Positions 7,234 to 11,855 of a stretch of DNA of 11,855 bases are shown here, one piece after another. The first letter of the stretch is position 1; each line of letters starts with the position of its first letter. The notes beneath the pieces are model-generated. The model had not been told where the DNA came from, did no database searches, and was given only the letters and a program-made list of their open reading frames with translations. The stretch spans positions 1 through 11,855 of the forward strand of contig JASHUC010000539.1 in assembly GCA_030040235.1 (NCBI GenBank), written 5' to 3'. Origin of the DNA: Gammaproteobacteria bacterium. GTDB taxonomy: Bacteria > Pseudomonadota > Gammaproteobacteria > Steroidobacterales > Steroidobacteraceae. Position numbers and translations under genes: made by a program.

Positions 7234-8673
7234 ATGCGTCAATTGACCGTTCTGTCGCTCGCAATGGGCACCATCGCGGCTTTTACCCTGGGACTCAGCG
7301 CCTGTGGAGGCGGTGGTGGTGGCGGTGGCAGCACCAGCACCAGCACCAGCACCAGCACGAGCACCAGCACGAGCGCTGCGACCGGCGCGAACGTCGCAGC
7401 TGCCGAGGTCGATAGCGGTCCATCCGGCGTCAATGCGACCGACACGCTTTACGTGACGGTCACCGTGTGTGCGCCGGGCAGCACGACCAACTGCCAGACC
7501 ATTCCCGATATCCAGGTCGACACGGGCTCCTACGGCTTGAGAATCATTGGCTCGGTGCTGAATGCTTCCCTGGCGAGCGGGCTGACGGCGGAGACGGAGA
7601 ATGGGACGGCGCTCGCCGAGTGTGCCCAGTGGGCCGACGGCTACAGCTGGGGTCCGCTCTACACGGCGGACGTTCAAATTGCGAGCACGACGTCCGGGCA
7701 GATGGAATCGGCCTCGAGCGTTCCGGTGCAAGTGATTGGGTCCTCCAGCTACTCGACCGTGCCGGCAGATTGCGTGAACACCGGTCCGAACGGCGAGGAA
7801 GATACGGTCGCCACCTTCGGTGCAAACGGCATCATTGGAGTGGGGCCGTTCGCACAGGACTGCGGAGGCTCGTGCGCCAGCGGGAATGGAATCGAGGCGA
7901 CCTACTACACCTGTCCCACCGCGAGCACCTGCACGGACGTCGTCTCGGGCTCAGGCGCCAATACCGTCTACGTGACCGTGCCCGAGTCGCAGCAAGTGAG
8001 CAACCCGATCGCCTTCTTCGCCACGGACAACAACGGAATCATCATCGAGCTGCCTTCGATCCCGGCAGCCGGGCAGGCCACCGTCAGCGGCACACTCATA
8101 TTCGGTATCGGGACGGAGAGCAACAACGCGCTCGGGAGCGCAACCGTCTTCAATGCAAGCCCCAACTACGGCACGATCGTGACCGTATTCCCCCCAAGCG
8201 GCAGCACCGACAGCACCGTTCTGAACGGCAGCTACTTCGATACCGGCTCGAACGGATTGTTCTTTGCGGCCCCTGCGGTCGATGCAAGCCTCCTTCCCGC
8301 CTGCACCAACAGTACGGGCTTTTACTGTCCGACCACGACTCAGACGTTCAGTGCGACGATCGAGGGCTGCAGCGCAACGACGACGAATGCCGGGGATCTC
8401 GACTGCTCGGTCGCGACGAGCGGGACTGAGAATGTGTCCTTCAACGTGATCGACGCCGACACCGCCAACGGCGCGAACACGGCCTTCAACGATATCGCGG
8501 GCTCACTACCGTCCTCCTCGGCGAGCGGCACTGGGATCACGGGCGTATTCGACTGGGGTCTGCCGTTCTTCTTCGGCCAGAACGTGTACGTTGCGATCGC
8601 CTGCCCGGACGATGACGGTGTGTCGAACTGCGTGGCCGGAGCGCCGTTCTTCGCGGTAACCCCGGCGCAATAG
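7234..8673 (+). CDS. DUF3443 lipoprotein, pepsin-like motifs
   Basis: This 479-residue exported lipoprotein belongs to a family annotated as unknown function. A lipoprotein signal ends in L-S-A-C with Cys24 as the lipidation site. Eight glycines (25-32) and a (Ser-Thr)7-Ser run (33-47) form a flexible tether to the globular part. The mature part has 14 further cysteines, suggesting disulfides. DUF3443-type stretches include QVDTGSYGLRI, AECAQWADGYSWG, NGIIGVGPFAQDCG, SNPIAFFATDNNG, LIFGIGTESNNALG, YFDTGSNGLFF and FDWGLPFFFGQNVY. D-T-G-S occurs twice (96-99 and 336-339), each followed by G-L plus a hydrophobic residue. With NGIIGVG (198-204) and the WGLPFFFG block (441-448), this resembles the layout of A1 pepsins. 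Peptidase activity is my inference. GGAAG at 7223-7227 supports the ATG. It lies 74 bases after the DUF2844 gene and is probably co-transcribed with it. Confidence 0.85.
   Translation: MRQLTVLSLAMGTIAAFTLGLSACGGGGGGGGSTSTSTSTSTSTSTSAATGANVAAAEVDSGPSGVNATDTLYVTVTVCAPGSTTNCQTIPDIQVDTGSYGLRIIGSVLNASLASGLTAETENGTALAECAQWADGYSWGPLYTADVQIASTTSGQMESASSVPVQVIGSSSYSTVPADCVNTGPNGEEDTVATFGANGIIGVGPFAQDCGGSCASGNGIEATYYTCPTASTCTDVVSGSGANTVYVTVPESQQVSNPIAFFATDNNGIIIELPSIPAAGQATVSGTLIFGIGTESNNALGSATVFNASPNYGTIVTVFPPSGSTDSTVLNGSYFDTGSNGLFFAAPAVDASLLPACTNSTGFYCPTTTQTFSATIEGCSATTTNAGDLDCSVATSGTENVSFNVIDADTANGANTAFNDIAGSLPSSSASGTGITGVFDWGLPFFFGQNVYVAIACPDDDGVSNCVAGAPFFAVTPAQ
7330..7374 (+). repeat. Hexanucleotide tandem repeat (Ser-Thr tether)
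   Basis: The six-base unit AGCACC/AGCACG is repeated 7.5 times and encodes alternating Ser and Thr. It follows directly after eight glycine codons. Because the unit is six bases, gain or loss of copies changes tether length by two residues without a frameshift. Third positions vary (ACC and ACG), so the array is not freshly expanded. Confidence 0.9.
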
Positions 8674-8713
8674 GGCGCGAAGGAGCGCCGTTCCGATTCG
8701 CGAGCGATTGCAG

Positions 8714-8728
8714 GCCGACGCCGTCGGC
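8714..8728 (+). terminator. Stem-loop between DUF3443 and GT9 genes
   Basis: GCCGAC (8714-8719) and GTCGGC (8723-8728) form a perfect six-base stem with a three-base loop, followed by GATTTG. A smaller stem, GGCGC/GCGCC (8674-8678 with 8685-8689), starts right at the DUF3443 stop. There is no T tract, so at best this is a weak terminator or attenuator. If the TTG at 8708 were the GT9 start, the stem would lie inside the coding region. Confidence 0.25.
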
Positions 8729-8752
8729 GATTTGCCGCAGGTTCGATGGCGC

Positions 8753-9847
8753 ATGCGCAGAGCCTTGCGGAGCGTCCGCGCGAACATGCGCTACCGCGTG
8801 GGGCGCGCAGTGGCCGCGCTTCTCGGCCCGCGCCGCTACCGCGAGCGGCTGAATCCCGGCGAGATCAAGAGCGTTCTGATCTGCCGGATCAACGCCCGGA
8901 TGGGCAACGCGCTCTTTATCACCCCGCTCATCCGCGCAGTCCGCGAGCTGCTTCCGCACGCCTCGATTGACCTCGCGATTGCCTACCCCTGTGCGGATGA
9001 CCTTCTCGGGGCGGTGCCCGGCGTGCGTGTGCTCGGCTTTCCCTACCGCGGTGCAGGTCTCGCTTGGCGCTACATCGCCGCCATTCGCCGTGTGCGCCGC
9101 CGGCGCTTCGACCTCGTCATCGATCCCGTCGCGAACTCGACGGGCGGCCGGACGGTGCTCATGGCCGCTCGCGCCCGGTACCGGCTCGGGTATGCGGGCG
9201 ATTCCCAGTGGGCGCCCCTCAGCCATGCGGTGCCGTTCCCGGAGGGAATCCTCCATCAGGCTGCACAGCCGGTCTATCTGCTCCACCATGCCCTCGGCGC
9301 GACGTTCGATCCGGGCGCCGTGAAACTATGGCTGCCGCTCGAGCGAGAGGAAATCGAGGCCGGGCGTCTCCTCGCGGGCGCCGCGCTGCGCTCCAGCGGT
9401 CACTCGGGGGCGCCTGCGCAGGCTTTCGGCTTCTTTGGACACGCGACGGGTCTCAAGCGCATCGGGAAGGAGTACTGGCGCGCGTTTTGGGATTGTTTTC
9501 TCGCGTTGCAGCCGGAGGCGACTCCCCTCGAGTTCCTGCCTACCCCCGAGAGCGCGCCGACCGATCCGCGCTGCGCGGGGGTGCATATCCCATCGCCCCG
9601 AGCGCTCGCATCCGCGATGGCCGCGACGCGTATGTTCATCTCGGGTGATGCCGGTCCGATGCATCTGGCGAGCTCGCAGGCCGTACCCACCATCGCTCTG
9701 TTCTGCGCATCCGAACCGGCGCTCTACCGCCCGCTCAAGCCCTGCGACCTCGCGCTCGAGCTCCGGGCCTGGAGTCCGCAGGCCGTGGCGGAACGTTGCG
9801 CGACGATCTGGCGGCAGTCAGGTGAGCCGGCAGCGGTGCGCGCATGA
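8753..9847 (+). CDS. Glycosyltransferase family 9 (heptosyltransferase-like)
   Basis: GT9 enzymes have a GT-B fold and typically move heptose from ADP-heptose onto lipopolysaccharide core or other glycans at the cytoplasmic face. The N-terminal Rossmann half shows ICRINARMGNALFITP (residues 43-58) and VLGFPY. The C-terminal half shows GDAGPMHLASSQAVPTIALF (298-317), the nucleotide-sugar signature of the family. The usual G-D in the first motif is G-N here (G51-N52), so the Asp proposed as catalytic base in WaaC is missing; I recall G-N subgroups in GT9. The acceptor cannot be deduced. The start is uncertain: ATG 8753 (364 residues) has CAGG 11 bases before it, ATG 8786 also fits, and a TTG at 8708 would add 15 residues. 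The 3' end overlaps the next gene by ATGA. Confidence 0.88.
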   Translation: MRRALRSVRANMRYRVGRAVAALLGPRRYRERLNPGEIKSVLICRINARMGNALFITPLIRAVRELLPHASIDLAIAYPCADDLLGAVPGVRVLGFPYRGAGLAWRYIAAIRRVRRRRFDLVIDPVANSTGGRTVLMAARARYRLGYAGDSQWAPLSHAVPFPEGILHQAAQPVYLLHHALGATFDPGAVKLWLPLEREEIEAGRLLAGAALRSSGHSGAPAQAFGFFGHATGLKRIGKEYWRAFWDCFLALQPEATPLEFLPTPESAPTDPRCAGVHIPSPRALASAMAATRMFISGDAGPMHLASSQAVPTIALFCASEPALYRPLKPCDLALELRAWSPQAVAERCATIWRQSGEPAAVRA

Positions 9848-10404
9848 GCTCGCAGTCCGAGCGACGCGGTCTGCGCGATACGGCGGGCCTCTTTCCAACC
9901 GGTGTCGCGATCGTCACGGCCGAGGTACAGGGAGAGGTGCATGCGATGACGGTGAATGCCGTCACCTCACTCTCGCTCGATCCATTGCTGATGCTCTTCT
10001 GTCCATCGAAGAAATCGCGCCTCGCCCAGCGCCTCTCCGAGGTGAAGCAGTTCACGCTCAACTTTCTGCGCGAGGAGCAGGAGGCCTTGTCGAGCTACTT
10101 CGCTGGAGGCTGGCGGGACGGAGCGGCTCCGCCGTTTCGGTTCGTACCCTCCCGCGCCGGCCCGCGGCTCGAGGGCAGTCTTGCTTCGGTCGGGTGCGAG
10201 CTCGGGCAGGTGGTCGACGGCGGCGATCACTGGATCGTGACGGGGCGCGTGGTCGCGATGCACCGCGGGATCGAGCCGCACCGGCCGCTCGTGTTCTTCG
10301 CCGGCAAGTACCGGGCAATGGACTTCGCTGCCGGCACTCCGGCGCCGGATCTCACGCGCGTCATCGACGAGCCACCGCATATTTTTTATCCAGATGCGCC
10401 GTAA
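9844..10404 (+). CDS. Flavin reductase-like FMN-binding protein
   Basis: This 186-residue protein has the flavin reductase-like split-barrel fold (HpaC/flavin reductase domain family). Members reduce FMN or FAD with NAD(P)H, often to feed a monooxygenase, or bind flavin in other oxidoreductions. The family entry motif FPTGVAIVTA (17-26) and the FMN-phosphate region MTVNAVTSLSLDPLL (35-49) are clear. FTLNFL and then HWIVTGRV and PLVFFAGKYR toward the C-terminus also fit. No monooxygenase partner is in view, so the physiological reaction cannot be assigned. Its ATG lies within the GT9 stop (ATGA), implying translational coupling to an unrelated activity. The TAA stop is directly followed by an insertion-sequence remnant in the same reading frame, so the last residues could have been altered by the insertion. 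Confidence 0.88.
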   Translation: MSSQSERRGLRDTAGLFPTGVAIVTAEVQGEVHAMTVNAVTSLSLDPLLMLFCPSKKSRLAQRLSEVKQFTLNFLREEQEALSSYFAGGWRDGAAPPFRFVPSRAGPRLEGSLASVGCELGQVVDGGDHWIVTGRVVAMHRGIEPHRPLVFFAGKYRAMDFAAGTPAPDLTRVIDEPPHIFYPDAP

Positions 10405-10408
10405 GACA

Positions 10409-10424
10409 CCGGCCTTCAGGCTGG
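10409..10424 (+). other. Stem-loop at flavin reductase/TnpB junction
   Basis: CCGGCC (10409-10414) pairs with GGCTGG (10419-10424), with one G-U pair, around the loop TTCA. It starts five bases after the flavin reductase stop. It could be a terminator without a T tract. It could also be a subterminal hairpin of the kind that IS200/IS605 elements carry at their ends, since the TnpB remnant begins just after it. Confidence 0.4.
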
Positions 10425-10431
10425 AGATATA

Positions 10432-10863
10432 AGGCGTTTCCATGCCAAGATCGCCAACCGCAGGAGGGACTTCTTGCACCGATGCTCTCACGCGCTCGTG
10501 CGCTCGCACGGCGCGATCTTCGTCGGCAACGTGAATGCCTCCGCCCTCACCCAGACTCGATGCGCCAAGTCGGTGCTAGATGCCGGGTGGAGCGCATTCA
10601 GACACATGCTCCGGTACAAGTGCCATCGGGCAAGAGTCGTGTTTCAGGAGGTCGATGAAGCGGGCTCCACCCAGACCTGCTCAGTGTGCCACGCACGCTG
10701 CGGCCCCAAAGGTATCGCGGGTCTTGGAATAAGAGGCTGGACGTGCAGCGGCTGTGGCGAGGTTCATGACCGCGATATCAACTCTGCACGGATCATCCTC
10801 GCGGCGGGACGTCGCCGTCTTGCAGAAGGAATCCTCGCCCTTCCAGCGAAAGCGGCGGCCTGA
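10432..10863 (+). pseudogene. tnpB: 3' fragment of IS200/IS605 TnpB (OrfB)
   Basis: About 143 codons of the C-terminal part of TnpB, the RNA-guided RuvC-type nuclease carried by IS200/IS605 elements, remain of roughly 370-400. Recognisable stretches are HAKIANRRRDFLHR, IFVGNVNASAL, AKSVLDAGWSAFRHML and the four-cysteine zinc ribbon: C-x2-C at 10678-10689 and C-x2-C at 10744-10755, with GPKGIAGLGIRGWTC between. HDRDINSAR (from 10765) carries the RuvC-III Asp. The N-terminal wedge/REC part and the RuvC-I Asp are missing, so it cannot work as a nuclease. At the usual RuvC-II Glu position the sequence reads V-G-N-V. A TTG at 10474 could open a shorter frame, but nothing suggests it is translated. 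The frame is the same as that of the flavin reductase upstream. Confidence 0.9.
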
Positions 10864-10886
10864 GAGGGCCCAGGGCGAGGAGGACG

Positions 10887-11555
10887 TCAACAGCTATGAA
10901 GCGACCGGTCCGGCATCGATTCGACCGCCACATCGATGCTGCGCTCGAGCCGCACGACACGCTCGGCGACGTGCTCGACCTCGTGCAGGTAATCCACAAG
11001 CGTCGCCTCCTGCGCCGCGTGCTCAAAGTGCTGCTGCTTGATCCAGCTCAGGTACTTGCCCGTCCAAGCCGTAGTGCCCTGAGGAGCACGTCGTCCCTGG
11101 CGCAGCAGGAACTTGCCGAGCCGATGACGCGCCCGCAGCTGATCGCGCTTGGCCGCCAGCCTCGCACGCACCAGATCGCGCAGCGCCTCGTGCGCCGCAT
11201 CGGGCACCCACACCGCCGTCAGATCCCCACCGCGATAGCAACGCGCCAGCTTCTCGGCATCGCGCCGATCGGTCTTCACCCGATCGCCCGCCTTCACCGG
11301 CACCAGCGTCGGGGCTACCACCTCGCAGTGCACCCCCAGCTCACTCAGCTGCCAGTACAGCACATACCCCGTGGGGCCGGCTTCGTAGCAAACCCGCAGC
11401 TGCCCGGGCTTGCCGAGCTTGCCGATCAGGCGGCGCACCGACTCGGGTCGGTTGGGAATCGTCCCGACGCTGCGCACCTCGCCGCCCGCCTCAGCTACCG
11501 CCACCGCAATACTCTCCGCATGGACATCCAAGCCTACAAATCGTACGTTTCTCAT
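10887..11555 (-). pseudogene. Truncated IS110-family transposase
   Basis: The 222-residue product is the N-terminal part of an IS110-family DEDD recombinase. Its RuvC-like domain appears intact: D10 in VGLDVHAES, E58 in CYEAGPTGY, and D96 and D99 in TDRRDAEKLA form the expected tetrad. A coiled region with DYLHEVEHVAERVVRLERSID follows. The frame then leaves family sequence at about M-P and ends D-R-S-L-H-S-C. The second domain (transposase_20), with the nucleophilic Ser needed for strand exchange, is absent; full-length members have roughly 340-400 residues. The last codons run through the left inverted repeat, so the truncation point coincides with the element end. The ATG at 11555 is preceded by GGGAG (complement of 11562-11566), a good ribosome binding site. 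It is inactive by itself. Confidence 0.9.
10896..10908 (+). repeat. Left 13-bp inverted repeat of IS110 remnant
   Basis: ATGAAGCGACCGG here is the exact reverse complement of 11637-11649. It overlaps the 3' end of the truncated transposase frame, 32 bases after the TnpB stop. Confidence 0.75.
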
Positions 11556-11557
11556 CG

Positions 11558-11640
11558 CCGGCTCCCATTTGCATGCGGCTCTGCGCCGCGGTCTTTCCCG
11601 ATTCGCAGCGTAATCCGCGATGCTGCAAATCGGGAGCCGG
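11558..11640 (-). promoter_or_regulatory. Structured transposase leader with alternative hairpins
   Basis: Three stems can form in the leader. Stem A pairs CCGGCTCCCATTTGCA (11558-11573) with 11624-11640, 16 pairs with one bulged base, and buries the GGGAG ribosome binding site of the transposase. Stem B pairs 11597-11609 with 11622-11634 (12 of 13 pairs, 12-base loop) and cannot coexist with stem A. Stem C is GCGGC/GCCGC (11575-11579 with 11585-11589). Such a leader could block translation from read-through transcripts. It could also be the remains of a bridge RNA, which IS110 elements encode in their non-coding ends; at about 95 bases it is shorter than the IS621 bridge RNA as I recall it. 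Confidence 0.55.
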
Positions 11641-11649
11641 TCGCTTCAT
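11637..11649 (-). repeat. Right 13-bp inverted repeat of IS110 remnant
   Basis: CCGGTCGCTTCAT on the + strand complements the left copy exactly. Its inner four bases are also part of a longer leader stem (11558-11573 with 11624-11640), so it serves both as element end and as part of a foldable leader. Confidence 0.75.
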
Positions 11650-11664
11650 TGTGACTAAACTGAT

Positions 11665-11855
11665 TTGCGTAGCGTCGCCAACTTCGCAGCGTTCGCGGCG
11701 GCCGCGCTGGTCCCGGCCGCGCTCGCGGCGCTCAACTACTGGATGCTCGGATTGCGTCCCGGGCTCGCGTTGCAGCTCGGGCTCGCGGTGCTGCTTCTGT
11801 GCGCAACGGCCGTGATCGTGCTCGGAATTCCCGCCGTGCTGGTGCTGCGGCATCT
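11665..11855 (+). CDS. Partial membrane protein, runs off the window
   Basis: An open frame begins after an in-frame TAA at 11656-11658 and continues past the end. Third positions are overwhelmingly G or C, as in the genes upstream. The translation has two strongly hydrophobic stretches: FAAFAAAALVPAALAAL, then after NYWMLGLRPG a second one, LALQLGLAVLLLCATAVIVL, followed by GIPAVLVLRH. This is what the N-terminus of a small polytopic inner-membrane protein looks like; I do not recognise the family. The first possible start is TTG 11665, with no Shine-Dalgarno. The frame opens only about 10 bases after the IS110 remnant, so the element may have removed the natural start or promoter. Confidence 0.65.
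   Translation, partial: MRSVANFAAFAAAALVPAALAALNYWMLGLRPGLALQLGLAVLLLCATAVIVLGIPAVLVLRH

Larger units (their letters stand above)
10896..11649 (-). mobile_element. IS110-family element remnant with inverted ends
   Basis: This 754-base segment contains a 3'-truncated IS110-family transposase and its leader. It is bounded by a perfect 13-base inverted repeat, ATGAAGCGACCGG at 10896-10908 and its complement at 11637-11649. Intact IS110 elements are usually about 1.2-1.5 kb, so around half is missing, all from the 3' part of the transposase. No flanking target duplication is visible, as expected for this family. The element lies between a TnpB remnant on the left and a membrane-protein frame on the right. 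Exact ends are an inference from the repeat. Confidence 0.6.

Noticed and set aside
7330..7374. Tandem repeat considered as a CRISPR-like array
   Set aside because: The unit is six bases with no spacers, and it is translated as a Ser-Thr linker.
8708..8752. TTG at 8708 as the GT9 start
   Set aside because: It has no Shine-Dalgarno at suitable distance, would place a perfect stem-loop inside the codons, and adds 15 residues before the usual family beginning.
9435..10658. 407-codon open frame across the GT9, flavin reductase and TnpB genes
   Set aside because: It runs in the wrong frame through three recognised genes and is Arg/Ser/Ala-rich with no domain, typical of a GC-rich shadow frame.
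10896..11654. 252-codon + strand frame over the IS110 remnant
   Set aside because: The minus-strand frame encodes a clear IS110 RuvC-like domain with its DEDD residues; the + frame is its complement.
11491..11853. Minus-strand frame at the right edge, rich in His, Glu and Arg
   Set aside because: It is the complement of the hydrophobic membrane-protein frame on the + strand, which has the better codon pattern.

Overview
The window reads as the chromosome of a high-GC gammaproteobacterium. The evidence is the gene order (mutL tail)-miaA-hfq-hflX-hflK-hflC-yjeT-purA, which is the order known from Escherichia coli, together with strong G/C preference at third codon positions. A lineage near Nevskiales or Steroidobacteraceae is only a guess from the GC content and the DUF2844/DUF3443 pair; nothing here fixes a genus.

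Positions 1-6343 are the conserved core block, all on the + strand and tightly packed. It covers tRNA modification (miaA), the RNA chaperone Hfq, the ribosome-associated GTPase HflX, the HflK/HflC membrane complex that modulates FtsH, a small DUF2065 membrane protein, and adenylosuccinate synthetase (purA). Likely promoters lie in the miaA-hfq gap and inside the 3' end of hflX.

Positions 6344-10404 are accessory. After a non-coding stretch of about 340 bases with a candidate promoter come two exported proteins of unknown function. One is a small DUF2844 protein with a signal peptide. The other is a DUF3443 lipoprotein with a poly-Gly/(Ser-Thr)n tether and a set of motifs resembling pepsin-type aspartic peptidases. 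They are followed by a GT9 glycosyltransferase and a flavin reductase-like protein that overlap by ATGA and are probably translationally coupled.

Positions 10405-11650 are a graveyard of RNA-guided mobile elements. It holds the 3' third of an IS200/IS605-type TnpB, then a truncated IS110-family transposase on the minus strand. The IS110 remnant is bounded by a 13-bp inverted repeat and preceded by a leader that can form two mutually exclusive hairpins, one of which buries the transposase ribosome binding site. Directly after it, an open frame for a membrane protein starts and runs off the window. The points most worth following up are the pepsin-like reading of DUF3443 with its DUF2844 partner, and the structured leader plus terminal repeats of the IS110 remnant.
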